Shown piece by piece: positions 1-6,994 of a DNA stretch of 14,297 nucleotides (positions are counted from its first letter, which is position 1; each line of letters begins with the position of its first letter). The notes under the pieces are model-generated. The model ran no database searches, was not told where the DNA came from, and saw nothing but the letters and a program-made list of their open reading frames with translations. Origin of the DNA: Bradyrhizobium sp. Lineage in GTDB: Bacteria; Pseudomonadota; Alphaproteobacteria; Rhizobiales; Xanthobacteraceae. The position numbers and the translations under genes were made by a program. Location of the stretch: positions 1-14,297 of the forward strand of contig JAQGKC010000437.1 of assembly GCA_028290305.1 (NCBI GenBank). Reading direction: 5' to 3'.

Positions 1-127
1 AGAATGATGATGAATATGCCGAGGGTGAAGTTCATCTCAGGTTCCCCGCCGGGAGAGTTCCGTCGCAGCCCTCGCCGCGAGTGGATCGAACTTGCCGGCA
101 GCGATCCGCCCGTAGACGATCGCGAGC
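1..127. repeat. Left copy of 127-bp terminal direct repeat
   Basis: Bases 1-127 are identical to bases 14171-14297. The length equals a common de Bruijn assembler k-mer, and the actP/DUF485 operon reads through when the ends are joined. The repeat is best read as the overlap of a circular contig rather than as a biological repeat. It carries the first ten codons of actP (minus strand, start at 35) and the C-terminal part of the DUF485 gene. Confidence 0.95.
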
Positions 128-351
128 CCCCATGACAGCAGATAGTTGAGTGCGATCAGCGCGAAGCCCAGATTGACCGAGCCGACGATCTTCATGCCCA
201 TCAGGTCTTTGGCGAAACCGGCGAATACGGTCAGGCCGATATAACTGACCATGAAAACGATTGTCATCGGCACCAGATACTTCAGCTTTTCAGCGATCAA
301 CTCCTTGACCGAGGCGTGCGCAGCCTCAAGCGATGTCCCGTTGCGAGCCAT
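37..351 (-). CDS. DUF485 small inner-membrane protein (YjcH-like, partner of ActP symporter)
   Basis: This 104-residue protein has two strongly hydrophobic segments (about residues 26-47 and 58-80) separated by a short loop, the usual size and layout of DUF485 proteins. Members of this family are commonly encoded directly ahead of ActP-type sodium/solute symporters, as with yjcH-actP in E. coli, and are thought to assist them. Here the stop (37-39) is followed after one base by the actP ATG (33-35) once the circular ends are joined, so the two genes are almost certainly co-translated. Two adjacent ATG codons could start the gene (354 or 351). I chose 351 because the GGAAGG ribosome-binding sequence lies 5 bases from it and only 2 from the other. 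A truncated second copy at 14207-14297 belongs to the terminal overlap. The molecular role of the family is not firmly known. Confidence 0.88.
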   Translation of the reverse strand: MARNGTSLEAAHASVKELIAEKLKYLVPMTIVFMVSYIGLTVFAGFAKDLMGMKIVGSVNLGFALIALNYLLSWGLAIVYGRIAAGKFDPLAARAATELSRRGT

Positions 352-580
352 CATTTCCTTCCCGCGCTTGTCGTCAAATCGCGGCCTTCACGCTTTCGGC
401 ATCGATCATGCGATGCGCGGAAGGCGCGAGGCGATTTGCGTCCCGCGTTGCAGCGGGTTGGCCAGTCCCTGCGCGTCTTCGTGCGCAAAGCGGGCACTAC
501 GTCTTTACGGGCGGTTTCTGAAGTGGCAAAATGAATAATAGCGATGATTGATATCGTATCTACCGATTATGGAGATCTCG
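352..580. promoter_or_regulatory. Divergent control region between DUF485-actP and the LysR remnant
   Basis: This intergenic stretch separates the minus-strand DUF485-actP operon from the plus-strand LysR gene, the arrangement in which a LysR protein usually controls its neighbour and itself. The right half (about 530-580) is much more A+T-rich than its surroundings. It contains an imperfect inverted repeat, ATAGCGAT (538-545) against ATCGTAT (553-559), with a further ATATCG-rich stretch toward the LysR start. It could be the LysR binding site, but the symmetry is weak. I see no coding region in it. Confidence 0.4.
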
Positions 581-922
581 ATGAACTTCGATATCGACTG
601 CCTGCGCTCGTTCCTAGTCATCGCCGACACCATGAGCTTTTCGCGCGCGGCGGAAACCGTCGGCCGCTCCCAATCGACGATCAGCCAGCAGATCGCGAAA
701 CTCGAAACACAGGTCGGCAAGGCTCTGTTGACGCGGCGCAAGGGCCGTGTGATCGAACTGACCTCGGAGGGCGGCAAGCTCGTGGAATATGCGCGGAAGA
801 TTCTGCAACTCAACGACGAGGCCTATGCTTCGATGTCCGATGATGTGCTGACAGGTTTTGTTCGAATTGCAATGTGGGGGTTTCCATCTTGCTCGAGGTG
901 CCAGCAATGCCAAAGAAGCTGA
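581..922 (+). pseudogene. LysR-family regulator, truncated after the DNA-binding domain
   Basis: The reading frame from ATG 581 (GGAG at 571-574, six bases ahead) gives a textbook LysR N-terminus: FDIDCLRSFL, then the winged helix-turn-helix at about residues 17-62 with SFSRAAE, QSTISQQI and the linker helix to about residue 85. It enters the start of the effector domain with LTGFVRI (about residues 90-96). From about base 870 the sequence no longer resembles a LysR protein and reads into the leader of the next gene, stopping at 113 residues where about 300 are usual. The missing two thirds are nowhere else in the window. The product could still bind DNA but has no effector-binding domain. 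Its position opposite DUF485-actP suggests it once controlled that operon. An upstream in-frame ATG at 548 exists but lacks a good ribosome-binding site. Confidence 0.85.
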
Positions 923-1300
923 TTTCCGCTCTGTTAGCCGTTGTCGTCATGTCCGTACTCTCATTTGGAGCCCGCGCGGCGGAGGAGCTGAATTACTGAT
1001 GCCAAGTCCTTCGCAGCAGCGCAGGCTGCCGGAAAACCTATTCTCGTTGAAATTCACGCAACGTGGTGTCCGACATGCAAGGCACAAGCACCGATCCTGA
1101 GTGATCTTGAAAAGCAGGATAAATTCAAGAATTTGATGATCTTTCGGGTGGACTTCGATTCCCAGAAAGATGCGGTCAAAGCTTTCGGAGCCCGAATGCA
1201 GAGCACGCTGATTACGTTCAAGGGCTCCCAGGAGACGGGCCGCTCAGTTAGAGATACGGACCCCAGTTCGATTGCAGCCCTGCTCGATAAGACGACTTGA
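907..1300 (+). pseudogene. Periplasmic thioredoxin-family protein, frameshifted
   Basis: ATG 907 (GAGG at 894-897) opens a clear Sec signal peptide: Lys-Lys, a hydrophobic core, then ARAAEE. The frame ends at TGA 997-999 just after the mature N-terminus begins. Moving to the next frame, the text continues without loss as a thioredoxin fold: DAKSFAAAQAAGKPILVE, then the redox motif WCPTC (cysteine codons at 1067-1069 and 1076-1078), FRVDF, and a C-terminus ending at TGA 1298-1300. Loss of two bases from a TACAC-type repeat near 994-997 would explain the shift. The next gene, ccdA, starts eight bases later, so the pair was probably a reductant-delivery unit: a membrane electron carrier with its periplasmic thioredoxin. 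The frameshift separates the signal peptide from the catalytic domain, so I call it non-functional. Confidence 0.85.
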
Positions 1301-1307
1301 TGCACGG

Positions 1308-2028
1308 ATGTCGATTGTTGGCTTGGGACTCGCGTTTCTAGCGGGCGTACTTTCAATCCTGTCACCCTGCGTGCTGCCGTTGCTGCCGATTGTACTAGGC
1401 GCGGCTGCTTCTGAGCACAGGTGGGGACCGATGACGCTTGCCGGCGGGGTCTCCCTGTCCTTTATCGCCATAGGGTTGTTCGTTGCCACAATCGGCTTTG
1501 CGCTCGGGTATGATGCGGCTGGTTTCGAGACATTGCCGCTATCGGGATGATCTTGATTGGTGCCGTCCTGCTTTTGCCTCCACTTCAGTTGCGCGTCGCG
1601 CTTATTGGTGGACCCATTAGTGACTGGGTCGACCAGAGTTTTGGCGGCTTTTCGAAATCAGAGCTGGGTGGTCAGTTCGGCGTAGGTCTCCTTCTCGGGG
1701 CGGCATGGAGGCCCCTGCGTCGGACCAACACTTGGTGCAGCATCTGTTTTTGCGGCACAAGGTAAGAATCTTGGCGCTGTGGCTTTGACGATGCTGACTT
1801 TCGGTCTTGGCGCGGGGTTACCACTTGTGCTGCTTGGGCGATGTCTCGTGAGCTCCTGTTGCGGTGGCGTGGCGGCATGTCAGCTACCAGCAAAGCGATT
1901 AAGCAAGCCCTCGGACTGTTCTTGATCGCAATAGGGCTGTTGGTCGTAACGGGCCTCGACAGATCATTGGAAGCCGGGCTCGTTGACATTCTCCGCAGTG
2001 GTTGACGAACATTACGACTCGCCTTTGA
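1308..2028 (+). pseudogene. ccdA: CcdA-type cytochrome c biogenesis / thiol electron carrier, multiply frameshifted
   Basis: Starting at ATG 1308 the protein reads as CcdA, with the first helix carrying the hallmark SPCVLPLLP. The frame then breaks repeatedly, but each time another frame resumes the family sequence: FRDIAAIGMILIGAVLLLPP from about 1523, PCVGPTLGAASVFAAQGKN (second redox cysteine) from about 1716, MSRELLLRWRGGMSATSK from 1841, and a short tail ending at TGA 2026-2028. The four lesions are a lost base near 1526, an extra C in CCCC at 1712-1715, a lost G at GGG 1836-1838 and a lost T near 1990. CcdA passes electrons from cytoplasmic thioredoxin across the membrane to periplasmic thiol proteins. 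It is the stand-alone form of the membrane domain of DsbD, which is intact just downstream. No single frame covers more than about a third of the gene. Confidence 0.88.
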
Positions 2029-2096
2029 GGGTGGCGGGGTATACCTCGCTGATGACCGATTGGTTTTCAGATCCAGCGGAATGGGAGAACAATAAG

Positions 2097-2552
2097 ATGA
2101 CAAAGATCTGATTCGTAGCGGCGATTGCGCTCGCGATACCTTCAGTTGCCGCGTCCGCGGACGATGGACTTGTCACGAAACCAAGCAAGCACTCGGTTGA
2201 GGAAACAATCGATCATTTTGAGGCTGCGATCAATGCACAGGCCGCTGGAGGTTGGGTCGTTTTTGGCCGGATCGATCATGCCGCCGTTGCCAAAAAGGCC
2301 GGGCTGGACATACGCCAGCGGACGGTCATCATGTTCGGCAACCCCAAGGCGGGCACGCCCCCGTTGGCAATCGATCTGCCGATGGAGGCCCTCGTCTGGC
2401 AGGACGATCAGGACAGGGTCTGGCTCACCTACAATACCAGTGAATACAACGCAAAGTATGTGTTCCCGCGCCACGGTGTTGCTACCTCCGGCGACGTATC
2501 CACAGCTCTTGAAACCTTCCTGACTAAGGTAACCGACCAGAGCACTCAATGA
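2097..2552 (+). pseudogene. DUF302 exported protein with premature stop at codon 5
   Basis: From ATG 2097 the frame reads Met-Thr-Lys-Ile, then TGA at 2109-2111, and stays open to TGA 2550-2552. After the stop come the rest of a signal peptide (FVAAIALAIPSVAASA), then a DUF302 domain with GWVVFGRIDHAA, FGNPKAGTP, ALVWQDD and VWLTYN. A CGA (Arg) to TGA change would account for it, and a basic residue there fits a signal peptide. The only ATG after the stop is at 2331, in the middle of the domain, and no GTG or TTG in this frame lies before it, so re-initiation would not rescue the protein. DUF302 proteins are small and poorly understood and are often encoded near thiol-redox or metal-stress genes. 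The gene lies 68 bases after the decayed ccdA, with which it probably once formed an operon. Confidence 0.8.
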
Positions 2553-2627
2553 TTCCTGCCTCAGTAATCCGGGCTCGAAGAGTCCGAACACGCCTTCAAT
2601 CGATGGGGCACATCATCACGGCCGGAA

Positions 2628-4739
2628 TTAAGGGGCGGACTCCGCAGATTTGCGATTGTCGTCTTGAACTGAAGCTCGATCTATCGCATGCAAAAGGGCA
2701 CTCGTGGTGAGCAGCTCGGGAAGGGCTTCGCCCTGTGGCCGCCCCGGTCCGTAGACCACGTCGAAAGGAATACCGTATCGTCCGAAGCGACGAAGATAAT
2801 TTGCGATCGCCGGATTCGGCCGGCTCCAGTCGGCGCGCATTCTAATGACGTGTGACTGTTGGAACCGCGAACGAACCTCCGCATTCTCCAGCACTCTCAA
2901 CTCGTTGACCTTGCAGGTCAGGCACCATGTGGCGGTGACATCCACCAGTACGGTATTGCCGTTGGCGATGAGCCCCGGCAGTGCATCCAAATTGAACACC
3001 TGCCACTCGCGTTCCGCCGCGGGCTGCGAAACTGAAGCAACCGCGGACAAACTGAAGACGAGGGGCATGATAGCCAAGCCGGCGGTAATCCATCCGGATC
3101 CGCGCGACGCAAGGGCGGCAATGTGGCCTTTGACCGGGGCACTGATCGAGGCTCGATAACCGAGCAAGCACGCCAACAGAACGGTCGTGATTGCCGTCAT
3201 CCACACACCCGCTATGCTCCAGAGCACGAAGATCAGCCAGACCGCCGTCCCCAACAGCAAGATGCCGAGAAATTTCCGTACAACAAGCATCCACGGGCCT
3301 GGACGTGGAAGCCAACGAACGCAGCCAGGAAACAACGCGGCAACCCAATAGGGCAGGGCCATTCCGACGCCGAGACACAGGAAAATTGCAAAGATTTCGG
3401 ACGGCCCGCGCGCCAACGCAAAGCCGACCGCTGTTCCGACGAACGGCGCGGAGCAAGGCGTTGCCAGCAAAGTTGCGAACACGCCCGCAAGGAAAGCCTC
3501 GAGCATGGGCCCGCGGGCCCGCTTGGACGCAATACTCGTTATTGAACTTGGCAAACCGATTGGAAGCCATTCAAAAAAGCTCGCCGCGAACAAGACCGTC
3601 AGCACCGCCATTCCCGCCAGGAACCACGGCTGCTGAAACTGTATGCCCCAGCCCAGTGTTGCGCCCGACCATTTTAAGCCGACCAAGCAAGCGGCCAGCA
3701 GCAGGAAGCTAGTCATGATGCCGGAAGCCGTTACTGCCGACCCTAAACGAACATCGCGCAAACCACCGCCCGCCTGTCGGGTGAATGCAAAAAGCTTGAT
3801 CGAAAGCACCGGAAGCACGCATGGCATAAGATTGAGGATGAGGCCTCCCAGTAAGGCTGAAAGTAGCGCGGCAAAAAATGCCGAACTATGCTCTGGGATC
3901 GTTGCGCCGGCGGGCCCCTTGAATTCGGCGGTCCGATTTTCGTCGACTAGTGTCAGCGTCAACGGACGGTCAGGAGGTGGCAACGTGGCGAGTCGAACAG
4001 TCAGACGCGCAGTCTTCCCAGCGTCCTGCAGCTCGACCTTCGGCGCCGGTGGAATTCCGTTCCCGGCGCCTTCGACAAACAGGTCGGGCCGGATAAAAGC
4101 CCCGGATTTGCTTTGAAGGTCGACCACCAGCGTTGGTTCTGATGCGGTGACCACGAAGCGGGTGCGGATGACGTCGATGCCGGCGGCATCCGGCGAACCC
4201 GGCACCTGCTTTTGAGCTGAGTTGATCAACACGGACTCCGCAGAAGGGCCTACGGCTCCGGTTGACAACGGCAGAGTGAGTTCAGCCTGAAGGGGCACGC
4301 AGATTTCCGAGCACGCGGCGTACTCAATCGACGCTTTGACCCGGACCGAGGTGTGAGCTTGTTTTAGATGTAGTTTGACCGGAAGAACCACGTCGTTTTC
4401 GTAGACGCTGTTCTGCAATTCCTCGATGACGAGACGATGTGGGGCGGGCCAGGAAATGTCAGCGCCTGAGATATTTTCTGAAGCAGACCAGTCGACCGTT
4501 GGTGGGATGCCCGCGTCTCCCGGGGTTCGCCAATAACCGTGCCACCCCTTGGCAAACCGGAATTCTAAGCCTGCTTCGAGGGTTGAATCGGCGGCGATAT
4601 GATCCGTCGCTGTGATCAGGCGCACAGCCGCCCGGCTGTCCCCCACCCAATTGGTGGCGGCAGCATGGGCGGCGTTGCCGGTCCACATGATGAAGCCGAC
4701 CGATAGCGCCACGAGAGTAGGGAAACGAGCGAGGGCCAT
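2628..4739 (-). CDS. DsbD/ScsB-type thiol:disulfide interchange protein
   Basis: This 703-residue protein is full length and uninterrupted. Residues 1-27 form a signal peptide ending AHAA. The periplasmic N-domain follows, with GWHGYWRTPGDAG (65-77) and the cysteine pair C143/C147 in ACSEIC, characteristic of ScsB-like rather than classical DsbD proteins. The membrane domain (about 287-565, eight or so helices) carries the paired redox cysteines C307 in LMPCVLP and C429 in TPCSAP. The C-terminal thioredoxin domain has TWCLTC (C606/C609). Such proteins take electrons from cytoplasmic thioredoxin and hand them through three successive disulfides to periplasmic partners; ScsB relatives are linked to copper tolerance. 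The DUF1223 gene lies 130 bases upstream on the same strand and may be co-transcribed. No strong ribosome-binding site precedes ATG 4739. The exact partner protein is unknown. Confidence 0.92.
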   Translation of the reverse strand: MALARFPTLVALSVGFIMWTGNAAHAAATNWVGDSRAAVRLITATDHIAADSTLEAGLEFRFAKGWHGYWRTPGDAGIPPTVDWSASENISGADISWPAPHRLVIEELQNSVYENDVVLPVKLHLKQAHTSVRVKASIEYAACSEICVPLQAELTLPLSTGAVGPSAESVLINSAQKQVPGSPDAAGIDVIRTRFVVTASEPTLVVDLQSKSGAFIRPDLFVEGAGNGIPPAPKVELQDAGKTARLTVRLATLPPPDRPLTLTLVDENRTAEFKGPAGATIPEHSSAFFAALLSALLGGLILNLMPCVLPVLSIKLFAFTRQAGGGLRDVRLGSAVTASGIMTSFLLLAACLVGLKWSGATLGWGIQFQQPWFLAGMAVLTVLFAASFFEWLPIGLPSSITSIASKRARGPMLEAFLAGVFATLLATPCSAPFVGTAVGFALARGPSEIFAIFLCLGVGMALPYWVAALFPGCVRWLPRPGPWMLVVRKFLGILLLGTAVWLIFVLWSIAGVWMTAITTVLLACLLGYRASISAPVKGHIAALASRGSGWITAGLAIMPLVFSLSAVASVSQPAAEREWQVFNLDALPGLIANGNTVLVDVTATWCLTCKVNELRVLENAEVRSRFQQSHVIRMRADWSRPNPAIANYLRRFGRYGIPFDVVYGPGRPQGEALPELLTTSALLHAIDRASVQDDNRKSAESAP

Positions 4740-4869
4740 GATGCGTCCAGGACAGTGTTGATGTTAATCTAAGATATTGTCGAATGACGGCCGGCAGGCT
4801 CCAGCAAGCGCGCGAACTTCACGTCTGCGATAGAGCTAGCCGGCTCGTACACCCATGTGCGTCAGGCGA

Positions 4870-5574
4870 TCAGGTCGAGCCGTCCGACAGCCGGGAAGCT
4901 CCAATGATCTGACCATCGGCCGCTTCGAGCACAACGGCGACGTCCTGGCCTTCGGGAAATCGCTCGTTGATCTGAAGCGGGGCTCCCGACCATTGCCCGA
5001 CCGAGCGGAACGATCTCACAATGTTCGCCTCTTCTAACGTCCTGCCGCCGTTCTCTCCGCGGCCGATCGCCGTCGTATGGTCGTGGTCAAAGCCGATGAG
5101 AAGGATCTTGCCGGTGCCGGTGCCGGAGCCGACCTGGATGGAAACCTGCCCCCCGCCGCCCTTCGTGACGCTCACGGACGCGGCGGTGCGGCTTTCGCGT
5201 TTCGCTTTTTCGATCACTGATCCGACATCGTGGCGATGCGAGCCGACCAGCCCCGTGGCGCCATCGACGACGATCTCCGGCGTATAGGATCCATCGCCAA
5301 AACGGTGGCCATATTGGTCCTGACGATCCGTGGCGGCTTGCAGCGAATACGGATCCTTCCACCCTAGACGGTCCCAGTAAGTGACGTGGAATGCGAGCGG
5401 CAAGACGTCTCGTCGATCCCTGGATAGTTCGTTCAGGTAAGCGTTTGCCGGCGGGCACGACGAGCATCCTTGTGAAGTGTACAGCTCGACGACGACAGGT
5501 CGTTCTGCGGCAATGGCAGCGGCAGGATAAAGACCAGCGATAAGTCCAAGTGATGTGATCAGACGCGAAAGCAT
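4870..5574 (-). CDS. DUF1223 secreted thioredoxin-like protein
   Basis: The 234-residue product begins with a signal peptide (about residues 1-23, ending AIAAE) and continues with PVVVELYTSQGCSSCPPA. This is the DUF1223 signature, with the redox-type motif C37-x-x-C40 followed by two prolines. HVTYWDRLGWKDPYS and YTPEIVVDG further on are also typical of the family, and the length is normal. The start at 5574 is firm because a perfect AGGAGG lies six bases upstream. The biochemical role is not established, but the fold resembles thioredoxins and the protein is exported. Its position just upstream of the DsbD/ScsB gene suggests that it could be a substrate or partner of that electron carrier; that link is inference. 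The end of the protein is slightly Gly/Ser-rich and unremarkable. Confidence 0.9.
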   Translation of the reverse strand: MLSRLITSLGLIAGLYPAAAIAAERPVVVELYTSQGCSSCPPANAYLNELSRDRRDVLPLAFHVTYWDRLGWKDPYSLQAATDRQDQYGHRFGDGSYTPEIVVDGATGLVGSHRHDVGSVIEKAKRESRTAASVSVTKGGGGQVSIQVGSGTGTGKILLIGFDHDHTTAIGRGENGGRTLEEANIVRSFRSVGQWSGAPLQINERFPEGQDVAVVLEAADGQIIGASRLSDGST

Positions 5575-5887
5575 GACAATCCTCCTGTGTTGGGTTCATC
5601 CGTATTCGCAATCGCGGGCCGCTTTGTTACGCTTTGATTTGCCGTCGCGAGTGTCTCTTGAGCAGGAGCATCAGGTTTGGCTAAGCGCAGATTTCGGTCG
5701 GATTGGCCGAATTCGCTTGTTTGGAGGGCTGTCGGGTGCGTTCCGCAGGTGCGGGACAGGCTGCAGGGTGGGCTTCACACGAAATCTTGAAAATGCAGTG
5801 TCTCTAGGTTTTGTCAACGACGTCAAGATTCCGCAGAGGGTGACCCGCGCGCCCTTGAGCCGCGCAGAACATGCCTACGAACTCTTC
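5575..5887. other. Long intergenic region between divergent DUF1223 and tetR genes
   Basis: More than 300 bases carry no convincing gene. Open frames exist on both strands, but none has a recognisable protein or a good start. The 5575-5600 end holds the strong AGGAGG site of the DUF1223 gene. A minus-strand TTGACA-type hexamer (5812-5817) could mark a distant promoter for that gene, but no good -10 sits at the right spacing, so this is weak. Degraded remnants of another gene cannot be excluded. Confidence 0.5.
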
Positions 5888-5916
5888 TTGCCAAATTAGA
5901 CCAACTGGTCTACTAA
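5888..5916 (+). promoter_or_regulatory. TetR promoter with embedded palindromic operator
   Basis: TAGACCA (5897-5903), two bases, then TGGTCTA (5906-5912) make a perfect 7-bp-arm inverted repeat, the shape of a TetR-family operator. It sits between a -35-like TTGCCA (5888-5893) and a -10-like TACTAA (5911-5916) that are exactly 17 bases apart. A repressor bound there would block RNA polymerase directly. The tetR ATG begins five bases after the -10, so the transcript probably starts at or next to the start codon. The -10 match is only moderate. Confidence 0.7.
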
Positions 5917-5921
5917 GCGGC

Positions 5922-6512
5922 ATGAGAAGCAAAGAGTTTGATCCCGGCGATGTTCTGCAGGAAGCGCTGAAGACGTTCTGGCAGCAGGGCTTCGAAGGGA
6001 CCAACATGCCTGAATTGCTTGGTTCGATGGGTGTCGGACGCGCCAGTTTTTACAACGCGTTCGGCTCCAAACGAGAGGTGTTTCTGCAAATCCTCGATTT
6101 GTATTTCGAGACGGTGCGCGCTCATCTCGAAGGCTTGATCTCGGATGTAAGAGATCCCCGGGCCGCCACCGCATTGCTGATCGACGGAATCCTTGCCGTT
6201 GCGAAAAGCCCGCAAGCCAATGCGACGGGTTGGCGCGGCTGTCTGATTGGAAATACCGCGCTGGAGCTCGGCGCCAGCGATGAGGAGATAGTCGCCAGAT
6301 TAAAAATTGGTGTCGAGATTCTTCGGGCGTTGTTCAGGAACGCAATCTCCTTGCCCTCGAGCGCCGGCGTTAGACGTTCGAAGCGCGAGATCGATCAGCT
6401 TGCCCTGCAGCTTGTCGCCAATGTTCAGGGCCTGTTGGTTCTGGCGAAGTCCGGCCTATCGGATGCCGATATCAAGAGCGCGCGATCCGCGATACTTGCA
6501 ATGATCAGGTAA
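5922..6512 (+). CDS. TetR/AcrR-family transcriptional regulator (autoregulated)
   Basis: The 196-residue protein has an N-terminal helix-turn-helix (about residues 12-58: VLQEALKTFWQQGFEGTNM, then MGVGRASFYNAFGSK) and a ligand domain containing GWRGCLIGNTALE around residue 107. That places it in the TetR group with a conserved GCL cysteine. I chose ATG 5922 over the in-frame ATG 5871 because the palindromic operator and promoter (5888-5916) lie inside the longer version. No Shine-Dalgarno sequence precedes 5922, which fits a leaderless message. The operator beside its own start indicates autorepression. The likely target is the small membrane protein gene 60 bases downstream and perhaps the divergent DUF1223 gene. 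The ligand is unknown; a reactive electrophile is possible by analogy with cysteine-sensing relatives such as NemR, but that is inference. Confidence 0.9.
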   Translation: MRSKEFDPGDVLQEALKTFWQQGFEGTNMPELLGSMGVGRASFYNAFGSKREVFLQILDLYFETVRAHLEGLISDVRDPRAATALLIDGILAVAKSPQANATGWRGCLIGNTALELGASDEEIVARLKIGVEILRALFRNAISLPSSAGVRRSKREIDQLALQLVANVQGLLVLAKSGLSDADIKSARSAILAMIR

Positions 6513-6572
6513 ATGCAGCCGTCACAAGGCTCACCGCTGCACTCAAACAGCTCGTCAAAGGGAGGAGAAAAC

Positions 6573-6935
6573 ATGAAAGTCTTTTCCGATACGGCGCATG
6601 GAATACTGGACTATTTGACTGTCGCGATTTTTGCCCTGGCGCCTAGCATTCTCGGTCTTACGGGCTTCGCTGCGCTCGTCTCATACGCGCTCGCTGCCAT
6701 TCATCTTGTCATGACCCTTTTTACGAACATGCCGCTTGGCGTTTTCAAGATCATTCCAATGCGGCTCCACGCGCTGGTGGAAATGCTTGTCGGACCTGTT
6801 CTTTTGGTAGCCGCGCTGGCGTTGCCGACCATTCTCGGAGATAAGCGAGAATTCTTTTTAGTCATGGGACTTGTGATCCTGGCGGTCTGGTTGCTGTCAA
6901 GCTACGGTCGTCCAGTCGCCGCTCAGTCGACCTAA
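6573..6935 (+). CDS. Small four-helix inner-membrane protein, function unknown
   Basis: ATG 6573 has a strong GGGAGGAG ribosome-binding site eight bases ahead, so the longer frame from 6513 is not needed. The 120-residue product starts MKVFSDTAHGILDYLTV and contains about four hydrophobic helices (roughly residues 14-30, 33-50, 62-84, 92-110). The HGILDY opening and alternating helix pattern resemble SPW-repeat-type small membrane proteins, but I cannot name it with confidence. It lies 60 bases after the tetR gene on the same strand, so it is probably the gene that this regulator controls. No catalytic residues are recognisable. A role in membrane stress or small-molecule handling would be speculation. 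Confidence 0.75.
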   Translation: MKVFSDTAHGILDYLTVAIFALAPSILGLTGFAALVSYALAAIHLVMTLFTNMPLGVFKIIPMRLHALVEMLVGPVLLVAALALPTILGDKREFFLVMGLVILAVWLLSSYGRPVAAQST

Positions 6936-6994
6936 CCGGCGGATATCGCAACTTCGCTCGCAATACGACCTTCGCTGGCTAGGCTTGGGCGGAC

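Noticed and set aside
994..1000. Programmed +1 frameshift at TAC-TGA in the thioredoxin gene, similar to the RF2 (prfB) mechanism
   Set aside because: There is no upstream Shine-Dalgarno-like stimulator or slippery CTT. The neighbouring genes carry five further lesions, so simple decay explains it better.
1672..2103. Long minus-strand open frame opposite ccdA
   Set aside because: The text is rich in Arg, Pro and Ser, typical of an antisense shadow, and the plus strand clearly encodes CcdA segments there.
2109..2111. TGA read as selenocysteine in the DUF302 gene
   Set aside because: The codon lies in the signal peptide, where selenocysteine would be pointless. No selenocysteine-insertion hairpin is evident, and the adjacent genes are broken.
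5555..5899. Plus-strand open frame in the gap between the DUF1223 and tetR genes
   Set aside because: It starts inside the DUF1223 gene on the other strand, has no ribosome-binding site and no recognisable protein text.
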